A DNA stretch of 64,000 nucleotides, taken from assembly GCF_003265705.1 (NCBI RefSeq), contig NW_020312968.1:3780935-3844934 (forward strand). The letters run 5' to 3'. The position numbers and the translations under genes are program-made. The notes beneath the pieces were generated by a model. It did not search any database and was not told the DNA's origin. It worked only from the letters and a program-made list of their open reading frames with translations. Shown here one piece after another: positions 10,806 to 24,100 of the stretch (positions within the stretch are counted from its first letter, which is position 1; every line of letters starts with the position of its first letter). Origin of the DNA: Callorhinus ursinus. Its lineage: Eukaryota > Chordata > Mammalia > Carnivora > Otariidae.

Positions 10806-13800
10806 ATGGCACTAAATTCATACCTTTCCATAGTGACCCTGAATGTAAATGGGCTCAATGCCCCAATCAAAAGACACAGGCTATCAGACAGGATTAAAAA
10901 ACAAGACCCATCGATATGCTGTCAGCAAGAGACTCATTTTAGACCCAAAGACACCCCACATTGAAAGTGAGGGGGTGGAAAACGATTTACCATGCTAATG
11001 GACACCAAAAGAAAGCTGGGGTGGCAATCCTTATATCAGACAAATTAGATTTTAAAACAAAGACAGTAATAAGAGATGAGGAAGGACACTATATCCTACT
11101 TAAAGGGTCTATCCAATAAGAAGATCTAACAATTGTAAATATCTATGCCCCTAACATGGGAGCAGCCAATTATACAAGGCAATTACTAACAAAAGCAAAG
11201 AAACACATTGACAACAATACAATAATAGTGGGGGACTTTAACACCCCCCTGACTGAAATGGACAGATCATCTAAGCAAAAGATCAACCAGGAAATAAAGA
11301 CTTTAAATGACACACTGGACCAAATGGACTTCACAGACATATTCAGAACATTCCATCCCAAAGCAACGGAATACACATTCTTCTCTAGTGCCCATGGAAC
11401 ATTCTCCAGAATAGATCACATCCTAGGTCACAAATGAGGTCTCAACCGGTACCAAAAGATTGGGATTATTCCCTGCATATTTTCAGACCACGATGCTTTG
11501 AAACTGGCACTCAATCACAAGAGGAAAGTTGGAAAGAACTCAAATACATGGAGGCTAAAGAGCGTCCTACTAAAGAATGAATGGGTCAACCAGGAAATTA
11601 AAGAAGATTTAAAAAAATTCATAGAAACCTATGAAAAATGAAAACAAAACTGTTCAAAATCTTTGGGATGCAGCAAAGGCAGTCCTGAGAGGAAAGTATA
11701 TAGCAATACAAGCCTTTCTCAAGAAACAAGAAAGTCTCAAATAAACAACCTAACCCTACACCTAAAAGAGCTAGAGAAAAAAACAGCAAATAAAGCCTAA
11801 ACCCAGCAGGAGAAGAGAAATAATAAAGATCAGAGCAGAAATCAATGAAATAGAAACCAAAAGAACAGTAGAACAGATCAAGGAAACTAAGACCTGGTTC
11901 TTTGAAAGAATTAACACGATTGATAAACCCCTGGCCAGACTTATCAAAAAGAAAAATGACCCAAATCAACAAAATCATGAATGAAAGAGGAGAGATCACA
12001 ACCAACACCAAAGAAATACAAACAATGATAAGAACATATTATGAGCAACTCTATGCCAGCAAATTAGATAACCTGGAAGAAATGGGTGCATTCCTAGAGA
12101 TGTACCAACTACCAAAACTGAACCAGGAAGAAATAGAAAACCTGAACAGACCTATAACCACTAAGGAAATGAAGCAGTCATCAAAAATCTCCCAACAAAT
12201 AAAAGCCCAGGGCCAGATGGCTTCCCAGGGGAATTCTATCAGACATTTAAAGAAGAATTAATACCTATTCTCCTGACACTGTTCCAAAAAATAGAAATGG
12301 AAGGAAAACTTCCAAACTCATTTTATGAGGCCACCATTACCTTGATCCCAAAACCAGACAAAGACCCCATCAAAAAGGAGAATTACAGACCAATATCCTT
12401 GATGAACATGGATGCAAAAATTCTCACCAAAATACTAGCCAATAGGATCCAACAGTACATTAAAAGGATTATTCACCATGACCAAGTGGGATTTATCCCT
12501 GGGCTGCAAGGCTGGTTCAACATCCGCAAAACAATCAACGTGATACAATATATTAACAAAAGAAAGAACAAGAATCATATGATCCTCTCAATAGATGCAG
12601 AAAAAGCATTTGACAAAGTACAACATCCTTTCTTGATCAAAACTCTTCAGAGTATAGGGATAGAGGGTACATACCTCAATATCATAAAAGCCATCTATGA
12701 AAAACCCACAGCGAATATCATTCTCAATGGGGAAAAAATGAGAGCTTTTCCCCTAAGGTCAGGAACGCGGCAGGGATGTCCACTCTCACCACTGCTATTC
12801 AACATAGTATTAGAAGTCCTAGCCACAGCAATCAGACAACAAAAAGAAATCCAAGGCATCCAAATCGGCAAAGAGGAAGTCAAACTCTCACTCTTTGCAG
12901 ATGATATGATACTGCATGTGGAAAACCCAAAAGACTCCACCCCAAAACTGCTGGAACTCATACAGGAATTCAGTAAAGTGGCAGGCTATACAATCAATGC
13001 ACACAAATCAGTGGCATTCCTATACACCAACAAGACAGAAGAGAGAGAAATTAAGAAGTTGATCCCATTTATAATTGCACCCAAAACTGTAAGATACCCA
13101 GGAATAAATCTAACCAAAGAGGCAAAGGATCTGTACTCAGAAAACTATAAAATACTCAGGAAAGAAATTGAGGAAGACATAAAGAAATGGAAAAATGTTC
13201 CATGCTCATGGACTGGAAGAACAAATATTGCGAGGATGTCAATGCGACCTAGAGCAATCTACACATTCAATGCAATCCCCATCAAAATACCATCTACTTT
13301 TTTCGAAGAAATGGAACAAATAATCCTAAAATTTGTATGGAACCAGAAGAGACCCCGAATAGCCAAAGGAATGTTGAAAAAGAAAAGCAAAGCTGGCGGC
13401 ATCACAATTCCAGACTTCAAGCTCTACTACAAAGCTGTCATCATCAAGACAGTATGGTACTGGCGCAAAAACAGACACCTAGATCAATGGAACAGAATCG
13501 AGAGCCCAGAAATGGACCCTCAACTCTATGGTCAACTCATCTTTGACAAAGCAGGAAAGAATGTCCAATGGAAAAAAGACAGTCTCTTCAACAAATGGTG
13601 TTGGGAGAATTGGACAGCCACATGCAGAAGAATGAAACTGGACCATTTCCTTACACCACACCCAAAAACAGACTCCAAATGGTTGAACGACCTCAATGTG
13701 AGACAGGAGTCCATCAAAATCCTAAAGGAGAACACAGGCAGCAACCTCTTCGACCTCAGCCACAGCAACTTCTTCCTAGAAACATCGCCAAAGGCAAGGG

Positions 13801-14612
13801 AAGCAAGGGCAAAAATGAACTTTTGGGATTTCATCAAGATAAAAAGCTTTTGCACAGCAAAAGAAACAGTCCACAAAACCAAAAGACAACCGACAGAATG
13901 GGAGAAAATATTTGCAAATGACTTATCAGATAAAGGGCTAGTATCCAAAATGTATAAAGAACTTATCAAACTCAACACCCAAAGAACAAATGATCCAATC
14001 AAGAAATGGGCAGAAGACACGAACAGACATTCTTCCAAAGAAGACATCCAAATGGCCAACAGACACATGAAAAAGTGCTCCACATCGCTCGGCATCAGGG
14101 AAATCCAAATCAAAACCTCAATAACATACCACCTCACACCAGTCAGAATGGCTAAAATTAACAAGTCAGGAAAGGACAGATGTTGGTGGGAATGCAGAGA
14201 AAGGGGAACCCTCCTACACTGTTGGTGGGAATGCAAGCTGGTGCAACCACTCTGGAAAACAGTGAGGAGGTTCCTCAAACAGTTGAAAATAGAGCTACCA
14301 TACGATCCAGCAATTGCACTACTGGGTATTTACCCCAAAGATACAAATGTAGGGATCCGAAGGGGTACATGCACCCCGATGTTTAGAGCAGCAATGTCCA
14401 CAATAGCCAAACTGTGGAAAGAGCCAAGATGTCCATCGACAGATGAATGGACGAAGAAGATGTGGTATATATACACAATGGAATATTATGCAGCCATCAA
14501 AAGGAACGAGATCTTGCCATCTGCAACAAAATGCATGGAACAGGAGGGTGTTATGCTGAGTGAAATAAGTCAATCAGAGAAAGACATGTATCATATGACC
14601 TCACTGATATGA
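10806..14612 (+). pseudogene. L1 ORF2 remnant (endonuclease and reverse transcriptase)
   Basis: ORF2p nicks target DNA and reverse-transcribes L1 RNA. The ATG at 10806 opens MALNSYLSIVTLNVNGLNAP, the start of the AP-type endonuclease, with QQETHF following. The first stop is at 10962-10964. The rest of the endonuclease (VGDFNTPL at about 11230, RIDHILG at about 11410, SDHDALKL at about 11490) lies in other frames separated by indels and stops. From 12297 to 14612 a 771-codon frame is open. It holds the RT fingers and palm ([18 protein letters not shown] at 12894-12905), thumb, and the C-terminal Cys-rich block with CWWECK, ending at HMTSLI. The RT half is surprisingly intact for a truncated copy; the endonuclease half is broken. 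Confidence 0.94.
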
Positions 14613-15074
14613 GGAATTCTTAATCTCAGGAAACAAACTGAGGGTTGCTGGAGTGGTGGGGGGTGGGAGGGATGGGGGTGGCTGGGTGATAGAGATTGGG
14701 GAGGGTATGTGCTATGGTGAGCGCTGTGAATTGTGCAAGGCTGTTGAATCACAGATCTGTACCTCTGAAACAAATAATGCAATATATGTTAAGAAAAAAA
14801 AGGAAGAAGAAGATAGCAGGAAGGGAAGAACGAAGGGGAGTAAATCGGAGGGGGAGACGAACCATGAGAGACGATGGACTCTGAAAAACAAACTGAGGGT
14901 TCTAGAGGGGAGGGGGTGGGGGGATGGGTTAGCCCGGTGATGGGTATTAAAGAGGGCACGTTCTGCGTTGAGCACTGGGTGTTATGCACAAACAATGAAT
15001 CATGGAACACTACATCAAAAACTAATGATGTAATGTATGGTGATTAACATAACAACAAGAAAATTTAAAGAAAA
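14613..15074 (+). other. L1 3' UTR and A-rich end
   Basis: After the ORF2 stop comes a G-rich tract (14645-14705, with many G runs), then an internal A-rich block (14790-14830), then a second G-rich piece (14905-14935) and the terminal atgatgtaatgtatggtgat segment with an A-rich tail. The G runs on the RNA-sense strand are a known hallmark of L1 3' UTRs and could form G-quadruplexes. Confidence 0.85.
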
Positions 15075-15171
15075 AAGAGTGTCTCTCTCTCTCTCTCTCC
15101 CCCCCTCTCGCTCTGCCCCTCCCCTCCCCTGCTCATGGGCACACACATGCTCTCTCTTGAAAAACAGGCAG
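15075..15171 (+). mobile_element. Can-SINE, 3' part of the split copy
   Basis: This repeats the target duplication aagagtgtctctctc and continues with the CT-rich Can-SINE segment, including ctgcccctcccctcccctgc, and a decayed A-rich tail (cttgaaaaaca). It completes the SINE begun at 9881. Confidence 0.88.
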
Positions 15172-15239
15172 CAAATCAATAAAGGCGATAGGATCACTTA
15201 TCATTTGCTACGTAGTTTTATTTTCCTAGGTTCACATAC

Positions 15240-15410
15240 TTCATTTGCTCTCTCCAATAATCTTGCACACATTACATGTACCTTTATCCGCATATTAGGG
15301 TAAGAAAACAGAAATTCTTATGGGTTAAGTGACTGGACCAAGGTAATACAGCCAGCTTACTGTCAAAGAACGTGAACCCAAATCTCTCGACACCAAGTCC
15401 TAGTGTTTCC
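15240..15410 (+). mobile_element. MIR-like ancient SINE
   Basis: The sequence includes gggttaagtgactggaccaa, a 'gtaatacagccag' block and a 'gaacccaaatctctcgacacc' block, the recognisable MIR core and 3' region, diverged. Confidence 0.7.
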
Positions 15411-18400
15411 GCAACAGTGAATGCACAGTATGTTTTCGGAAGGACGTGCGTACATCCTCTGGCATGCATATACTTAGCAGGGCCGAACAAAATAATGACA
15501 ACTTGAGACCTTTCCTGACAGAAAGGCTCAGAAGTCACTTCTTTGAAGCTATTTGGATCACTGGCCCTGAGTTCTTTTTTTTTAAAAAAAGGGTATCATA
15601 ATTATTAGGTTTCCTAACTAAATAAGTAAAAAGATATGACTGATCCTATCATTAATGAAATTACGGCTGACTCAAGCAGCCCTATCTTCTTCCAGTGCCA
15701 GAATTTTCTATCTCTGTGTAAACATAAAATGCAAACAAACAATACAAGGCAAATCAAGCAAATCGATTGCCTAATGAACTTTCAGAAGACACAGGATTTC
15801 ATGCAATCGGTGAATTTCAGAACAGCTTTAATCACACTGAAAGCTGTGTTGAAGAATAATCCAGAAGAGCAAGATTCAGTAAAAATGCAACAAGGCTGGC
15901 AACGTGACAGTGGCTCTAAATGAGAATGATTTGTCAATAAAATGATTCCAAATGGCCCTTCAAAAACTGATAAAAATTTTTATAAACTTAGTCTGTTTAC
16001 GACTCTACTAAAATTCAAATTTTGTAATATTACAGAAAAACTACAACTTTAAACATGATTCATTTTTGTTTGATACAAAAATGGCTATAGCTACATGTGC
16101 TGCTGGAGAATAAACCACATGTATTTTCACCATTTGGGTTTTATTGTTTAAAATAAAACACCATTTTCATCGCTTATTACAAGACTCTGGCTTCAGTTTG
16201 AGTGGATTCATTTTGGATGTTTTCTCCCCCCAGCCCCCATTTATCTCTGTAATGAGTCCCTCCCCGCACTGCTTCTCCAATGCAGGAAAGCTGTGGATTA
16301 AGTAAGAGACTAAGGAACTGGCTCCCCTCTCTTGAGAGAGCAGAAGCTTTCACAGAGGTTACAGAGTCCCTGTCATATCTGGTCTGGCTTGCAATCTTGA
16401 ACTGCAACGTATATTCAAGCAGGTTCCTTTCTGTATCCTAAATGCTTCTTTCTCAAGACACCGGAACACATAAGCTGTTTATACCAAAACAGTTATCACG
16501 GTGATATCCTCCCATGAATACAATGTGGTAACAGAAAATGTCAGGCCCTGAACTGCATGCCCAGCATCTGGACGATTGCCCCTGCAGTATTCGTGCAGTT
16601 TCACAAGCCTAGGATAAGGATCCTCTTTCCTTAGTTGACACATTACTTGCTTTGGCTAGGTGTGAGACCACACTCAGAGACGCAGGGGCAGCATAATGGC
16701 GGGTAGCCATTACGTCTGGCTTCCTTTATTAAATTTAGACTTTGGGACACAGAGAAACTCCTTCTTATGTCCCAAGAGAAGTACGCTCACAGAACCACAG
16801 CTGGGTGATGTTTAAGAGCTAGAGTCACATTCCTTCCCGATCTAGCATCTAAACATCTTAAAATATAAAAGAAAATACCATGGGTTAGTGTTATTAAAAT
16901 TTTATCGTAGCATTCACATTGATTCAACTTTTCAGGCTCCAAAAAACAAGACAAAGGAAAACAACTGTACTGATATGCAAACATTTTATGGGAAAGCCTT
17001 TGTTATAATATTCTTCACTATCTTCCTCATGGAAAAGTTCCGGAAAATGTGGTAAGTTATAGGCGACAACTGCTAAGAAATGGAGAGTCCTGATGGCAAA
17101 ATTAACTGACATTCTCTCACGAGTGAGGATTTTGTAAATTGTCCCCTACACACTCCCTCTACCAACAGATTATTTTTTCCCCCTTTCAGGTCACAGATCA
17201 CTGAGAACACCGAGCTGTCTCTTTCCAACATTTTGACCACTTTCCTGTTCAGTGCCCATCACTGGAACAGCAGGTGGACAACAGGGAAGGCAACCGCAGG
17301 CCAGTGAAACCACAATGAGGTAAGGAACTCTGTGAAGGGCGGAAAACAGATTTAAATTGAGTAGCCGCAAGACGCACCACTAGACATTGTATGTGTTTGA
17401 TAACTGTCAGTCAATATCTCAGACAATCACCAAATTGTTTCCTTTTCCTAGGAAGAAAAGCAAAATGACTTGGCAATCGTTTTTTTTCCTCTCCCTCCGC
17501 CGCTTTAAAATGGAAGAATTCTGGATCCTTGCTGTTCACCAAATGGCATTTACAGCTCTCAGTTGGCATAGGGCAGCTGAGAATCTAAAATGAGGAATGC
17601 TTATTCCATTTCTATTTCCATGGAAACTAGTCACCAACTGGTGAAAACAAGGTAGATCAAATTTTTGAACAAGAATGTTGAAATAATCACTCTTTTAAAA
17701 CTTTTCTCTTGCATGAGGACGAAGCGCAGAGTTAAAGCTCAGGAATACACAGAGGTCTGCATGGGTAAGCGATTCACCGCTGGCTTATTGTTGCAACTCG
17801 TCCCATATCACAGTTGTTACTGTATCTGTACGTATTTTTTGGTCACTCTTTGGAGGATGAATTGCTATAAATCCAATAAATGAATAATATAATAAAATAT
17901 GAATATTAACTGAGTTTTTAAGGGCCACTAAATCTAATAACTCCTTTCAAAATTTATGATCTTGTTCCTCTTCTATCCTTTTACCAAACACATGAGGCAG
18001 GATATGGAGATTTACAGAGAAGAAGTGTACTATAGCCCATTTTCTTGAGAGCTCTAGGAGGAGTATTCCATTTTTTTTGGAACTCTGCAATGAAAAATCT
18101 GACCGAAAAGACCACTGAGACAGCCAATGGTAACAGAGCAGAGATGATCTCCGTAACTCTTAGGTCCATGTAATCCTTCCAGGAGAATTTCAGACCCATG
18201 TCCTCCTCTGCCAGAAGAAAATCCAGATTCTACTCCCACAGTTTGCACATGTACAATATACATGTTCTAAATTGGATGGAAATAATTTCCCCCCAGACAA
18301 ATAACAGAATGAAAAGTGTCGATGACTCATTTGACTTGCAGCTCTGTCACGAGGTGTTCTTGGTGACCAAACCTCTACATTAGCTCTAATACCATCAATT

Positions 18401-18439
18401 AGTATGTAGGTTAGTAGGGCCCGTGGTATCCCGAACATT
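15411..18439. other. Intronic sequence, nothing firmly recognised
   Basis: It is mixed-composition sequence without a nameable repeat, RNA gene or PCSK5 exon. Short open frames here lack domains. Confidence 0.45.
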
Positions 18440-18640
18440 CAGAATGCACTATCTCCAATTCTCACAGCAAACTACAAGTAGCTCATTTTGTCTCCATTTT
18501 ATATGCAGAAGACAATTAGGTCTCCCAGGGGCCAAAAGACTTGCCCCAAGTTATCCCTACAATCATTTGGCTTATTTACCTGTATCAGACTTTGATGTTC
18601 ATAATCCTCCCATCCAGACACACTTCCCTATTTCTAGCTT
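18440..18640 (+). mobile_element. MIR-like ancient SINE fragment
   Basis: A degenerate MIR order (attctcacagcaaactac, ctccattttatatgcagaag, gacttgccccaagttatccc) is visible over about 200 bp. Confidence 0.5.
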
Positions 18641-19480
18641 GTAACCCCAATTAAAAATATCACCATGTCTATTTCTAATCTCATTAATTCTAATCTCCTC
18701 ATGTTAGGAGAAGATAAACATATGCAGAAATGCCTGACCTCAACCATTGCTATTTTTTCGACTATGCACAACTCATTCATGATTATTATTATTTCTACGT
18801 TTTCAGCTAACTTCTAGATCTGAAGTTGTTCCTTAAGTGGTTCAATTATTTCTGATTTCTTTCCTACTTATGCTAAATATTTAAGAGGTTTGACCTTAAT
18901 TTTTAAGATCAATGTTACAGCTAATAATACAATTATAATAAGAAAAGTAGGGGTGTGTGCATGTGTGTGTCGGAAAGGAGACAGAAAGAAAGAGATTGAT
19001 TTTCACTAAATTTCAAATCTCTCAAGGAATTATCTCGAAAGTTTTACTGATCAGTAATTATATGTGCAAGGTCCATTTTCACCTTCTCATCCTAAAATTA
19101 CTTAGTGAAAAAATTTTTTAAAGGTTCTGCCAGTTGATTTACCTCCTTATTTCAAGAAAGGCCTGCACACAACACCTGAAAGAAAATTAAAACCTAAATC
19201 AAAGTTTAATTAATTTATAATTTCCTTTTTGTTGGCAAAGAATAAAAATCAGTTGGTGTTAATGAACACAGCCCCAGGTAATCTGCAGTATTTTATTTCC
19301 ATGCAAACTGCACTCTGTTTCTCAAGTCTAAACAGAAGCTTCTTAATTTTAGCCACAGAAAATACATGCAACAAGTACTTGGTATTAAAAGATGTTTTTT
19401 GTTTTTTGTTTGTTTGTTTTTTGTTTTTACTCTTACTGAAACAATTAGTTATTGATAGTTATTTAAAACAAATAGAAACA

Positions 19481-19513
19481 CAAATAAATAAAATCTTTAA
19501 AAAAATAAATAAA
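19481..19513 (+). mobile_element. Tail-only (extremely 5'-truncated) Can-SINE insertion
   Basis: The 33-bp insert starts caaataaataaaatctttaa and continues A-rich, which is the 3' end of a Can-SINE. It is bordered on both sides by taaaacaaatagaaaca (19464-19480 and 19514-19530), a perfect 17-bp target duplication. Only the tail was copied. Confidence 0.8.
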
Positions 19514-20943
19514 TAAAACAAATAGAAACAAACCCAAAATGGCATGGCAATTTTGCACAATAATGTGGATTTTAAGAATAAGAACATGTTCAATTTCATT
19601 TAAAGCTTTACATCTGACACTGGTTTTAGATTCTTCATCCATAAAATCTGGTATTTTACATTTCTTGTTCTTTTCTGCTTCCCTGTTTTCTCAAGTGAAA
19701 AGGGGGCAGTGATCCTGCCACAGAGCAGGGATGTAGCGATCCTCAGCTTCCAACTGGGTTACATTAGTAATAACCACAATGCGCATCAAGATTACATCTT
19801 CCATTTAACAACCAATAAGCATGGTAGAATAATAACAACATAACCATTTATGGAATGCTTACTATTCACCAGTCTCCAGGACATATGCAGCATGCTATTC
19901 CTAGAGAGCCGTAAAAAGATTAGTTAAAACTAGAGTGTAATGCAGTGTTAGGTGGTGAGGCTAAGAGACAATGGATCTATTATAAATTCTTTGCACACAC
20001 CTCATGAACTGGTCATAAAGGTTTTGAAGGTAGAGGAAAAATATGTTCAGATTTGAGTTTTAAATAAAAGAGAGGCTCTGGGGAAAATAAGAAATTTGTG
20101 GATTTTTCTTTTAACAAAAAAGAAAAAAAAAAAACCAAAATGCCCAAAGAAGATGACTTTTATCCCAAAGCTTGTAAGGAGCTCACTAATTCAGAGACTC
20201 TTTCAGCCATTACAGACATTCTCTCACTAATGATTACTGCCTTCTATCAGTCCTTTTCCAAGGCAAAGGTCAAATGCTACCACCTCTCGAAGCCTTCCCT
20301 ACAATTTGTGCCTACTTCCAGTGACAACCCCTCTAAACCCACTCCTCTGGCCTGTAGCACTGGCTTACCATGGTTTGTTTTGTATAAATAGAACCTTTTA
20401 CTTCAATAATCTTAGGAGAAATCCAACCATCCAAAATAGATTTTAGTGTAGATTTTAAAAACGGGTGTGACTTAGTTGAGGAACAGAGGGCTCTATTCAT
20501 TCCATATAGTCACCTGAGTGACACTTGGGCAATCTGAGAGATCTATCAACACACTCTAGGGTTCCATGAAATACTTTTAGAAAACCAATGGTGTCCAGTT
20601 TACATCCTGCCTACTGGTTTACCTGTTGTACCTTATCAGTTAAGTGATGGATCAATGTTCATTGTCTACATACCATAACTCTATCACTAGTTTTATTAAG
20701 AAATAACCAAAAGCAAACTGCCATTCTCCCAATAGGTATTCAAAAAGTCTTTTCTGAATGAAACTATATGCCACAAAATAAGCACTAAATTCTCATCAAC
20801 TAACTACATTTATTTACATGAATTAAGAAGTATCTATTGTTTATGAATACTATATTCAAAAAAGAACATCTAGTACCGTGTTCCAAATTAGAGTACATTA
20901 TGTGATACAGAGGGCATGAGTTTGGAAGCCAGACTCACTTTTT

Positions 20944-21134
20944 TTTTTTTTTTAAAGATTTTATTTATTTGAGAGAGAGAGAATGAGAGAGACAGCACAT
21001 GAGGGGGGGGGGTCAGAGGGAGAAGCAGACTCCCCGCCGAGCAGGGAGCCCGATGTGGGACTCGATCCCGGGACTCCAGGATCATGACCTGAGCCGAAGG
21101 CAGTCGCTCAACCGACTGAACCACCCAGGCGCCC
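20944..21134 (-). mobile_element. Can-SINE, full length, antisense
   Basis: Read on the minus strand it has the gggcgcctgggtggttcag head, the tRNA-like body, a CT-rich segment with a run of nine or more C, and an A tail (T run 20944-20954). The flanks gccagactcacttttt at 20928-20943 and 21135-21150 are the target duplication. It lies sense to PCSK5. Confidence 0.94.
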
Positions 21135-21150
21135 GCCAGACTCACTTTTT

Positions 21151-24100
21151 TAAGTTCTGTGAATCTGCCTTGAATTTTACTTTCTTCCTCTGGAAAGAGG
21201 GGGCAACAATAATGAGATTTAATTACAGCTTCTTTACTGTAACTGGCCGAGTGAAGCAGAAAAGTACTTTATTAAAAGGATATTGGGAAGCTCTGAATCA
21301 TTAGGAGCACAAAATAACCAAGATGGAGGCTAAGGGTGAAGAAAAACACAGCTGTTCTGCTGAGAGAGGGGGGGGGGGGACAGGGAGGGGAACCCAGGCA
21401 AGTGACTGAGAGCTTGCTTGGCCTTTAGGTCACTAGCCTGCACAACTGCTACTGATTTAGAATCTAGATCCCTTGGCCTGAGCCCTAGACTAGAGCAAGG
21501 GAGGTTAGGCAAGTGAAGAGTATCCACCATTTTCAGCTGCCATACTAGAAAATAGTCTTTGCTCTCTACTGAGACAGAGAATTCTTCACACACAAAGAAT
21601 TCAGATACTGGGGCACCAAAAGAATTACCTACTACCCCTATGACATGGAAATTTTATAAGTCAAGTGAGACTATGCGTAGACATGCTTTGTAAACTGTAA
21701 AGTTCTAGATAAGCAGTCATTTTTAGTAGGCGGCTCCTCTGTATTTGAGACGATGAGGTCTGAGATGACTTGGAAGGATTAATGCCATTCAAGGGAACCA
21801 GAAAACCACTCTTTTTTCTCATTCTCTCACGGAAAACATAGAGTGACCCCACTGAACTCGATTTAGACTGTGCTGAATTTCTAGCCCAAGGCAAAACCAG
21901 TCAAGGGTTTCTGGGGAGACGAAGTTGTTCTCTGCATCCCCACCCAGATCATGTACCAAGCTTCTCAAAGCTATAGAACTGCTCACAGGAGGCCAAATAA
22001 GCAGCTTGTTTTATAATAATTTAAAAATTATTATAGTAAGAACAACTTTTCCAGTATGAACCATATGTATGTAGTGTTTGTCCATGTCTCTGCCTAGGCA
22101 TGGTTCTATAGGCTATTGCTCAAAATACCCTCTCAGTGTATAGAAGGATTATTCAATTTTATTAAACAACTTATCTAGCAAGCAGTTACTTGGACCTCCT
22201 TCCCCATATACATTTTCCTGTTTTACTCTAAGTATACATCTTAGAAATCTAAGTGTGCTATATTCATATAGATTTCAGAAACCCATAAACTTTGTAAGAA
22301 AAATGGGTGAATTTAATATATGAGTATGATCCTTCATGAAGTTTACTTTCTTAGCATAAGAAGAAGTATCTCCCTAATCAAAGACAAAGATAAAACAACA
22401 GAGTTATACATTTTTTTTCCAACCAGGATGGATTAAACATGAGTTAGTATCCCCTATAACTGAAATAAGTTTTCTAATGGGGATTCTAACAGAAGCTCAC
22501 AGAAACACAATGAGAAAGTTGGATGATGATAAATGGAATCAATTGATGTAAAATAGTACGCATGATCATAAAACATGGAAGAATGAACATCCACATAATT
22601 TGCAACGGCTTACCTGAATACCTTCTCATACTGCATTTGGGCTACAAAGATTTCAACACATTTGAGTGAACACTCCTATAAATACACCAGTGAAAGGGTC
22701 TTGTTCCATACTATCATGCTGTGTGGAACACGGCTCCATCACGATGATGCCACTAATATTACTCCCCACAGGGGGCCAAGCAATTTGATATAAATTCAAC
22801 CTATAAAAGAGTTAAGCCACAAAAGATTGCTAGGGCATCTCGGTAGTGGGAAATACTTCAGTCACAACAAGGGCCTCTACTGCCCCAAGTATGAGTGATC
22901 AGGCGAATGCATGGTTGTTAGTTGAGCTGCTCCTGAGATTGCCCCTCACTTGAGGATCCCATTGGTCTCCATTTGAATTCAATTTCAACAAAGTCAGGGC
23001 CTCTAATTCTTTGATCTTCTCAACACAAATCCCAGCTCCTTCTCACATGCTCCAAGGCCCCATCCCCCATACTCCCTACATTAGGCGTGAGATGGATGGA
23101 CAAGAAAAAGAGAAACACGATCAAGTGTTTTTGCTGCATATATTGCCACTCCTTTGAAAAGCATTAAAGGGACTTGTTCTATTACGAAGAAAAATAAATA
23201 ATTTTTACGAAAGAGCTTGATGTTCAATAAAATGAACAACAAGGGTTGCAAGTAAGAGTGCTGAACTTAAGTTCTAGTCAAATCACCTCTAGTGCAAACT
23301 GTGTAGATTGGTGCCAAGACTGGGGCCATTGCTAGAGGCAGATGTGTGCCTACTCTGCATGGCAACAGCATCATGCTGGTGCCTGTGGTAAGCCCAAGGT
23401 ATCAGGATGGTAAAAAAAGAAAGACATCTGTAACAACCCCGATACAGGTGGGGCTGCAGGGTGGGGGGGGGGGGGAAAATGAGTCTCTATTTGGTAAGGG
23501 GGATGGGGGTGGGGGGTGACCCTGTGAGGATGAACCTCAGAAGGAGCAAAACCAACCAAGAGCAAAAAGGTCATACAAAATCTTTAGCAGTCAGCTAATC
23601 TCAGCCCAGGGTGTCACCGCAAGGTATTTTATCTGCAATTCATGCAAATTCAAATGCATTTACTAGCATATGTAAATTATATGCAGATGGTGTGGGGATA
23701 TCTAAAAATAGGAAGAGGTAAACTCTCCTAACAAAGGTCAGTCTTTTTTAAAATTCATGAGATGGCAGCTTGTGATAAGAACATGCTGCAGAGAAAGTGG
23801 GGATTCAGGGGGAATTTGCTGGAAAATCTCCAGTAGTCAACTGTTCTTCTCAATTTCTTCAAGCTATTTTAGGTGCAAAATGATTCACCACAACTCCCCA
23901 AAGCAGGACACATCCTCGAGACCCCACACCCTTCTTAGGGTAGGAAAAGGCTTCTGATGTCCTTGGGCTCAGTCTTTCCCTCCTACAGAGAATCTTGCAC
24001 AGCCCACATTTCCAGAGCACTCTCTGGGACCATCATTTAAATACAAAAATATCCGGAAAATGTCTGTTGGTTATGTGATTCCAAGCTCAAAGAGTCCATA

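Larger units (their letters stand above)
10007..15074 (+). mobile_element. Young carnivore L1, 5'-truncated, inserted into a Can-SINE
   Basis: This 5068-bp LINE-1 starts inside ORF1 (5' UTR and ORF1 N terminus missing), contains ORF1 and ORF2 remnants, a G-rich 3' UTR and an A-rich 3' end (aagaaaatttaaagaaaa). Both ends are bordered by aagagtgtctctctc (9992-10006 and 15075-15089), a perfect 15-bp target duplication. The bottom strand at the nick reads tctt/aagc, a variant of the L1 endonuclease site TTTT/AA. Its 3' UTR, including ccatgagagacgatggactc and ggaacactacatcaaaaact, is the type found at young carnivore L1 ends. Nonsense and frameshift lesions make it incompetent. It is antisense to PCSK5. 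Confidence 0.96.

Noticed and set aside
13532..14278. 248-codon minus-strand frame
   Set aside because: Antisense of the L1 ORF2 C-terminal region; long only because the sense frame is open.
21367..21379. G run considered as a G-quadruplex or C-rich regulatory site
   Set aside because: Single homopolymer block without the spaced G tracts needed; it may also be length-uncertain in the assembly.
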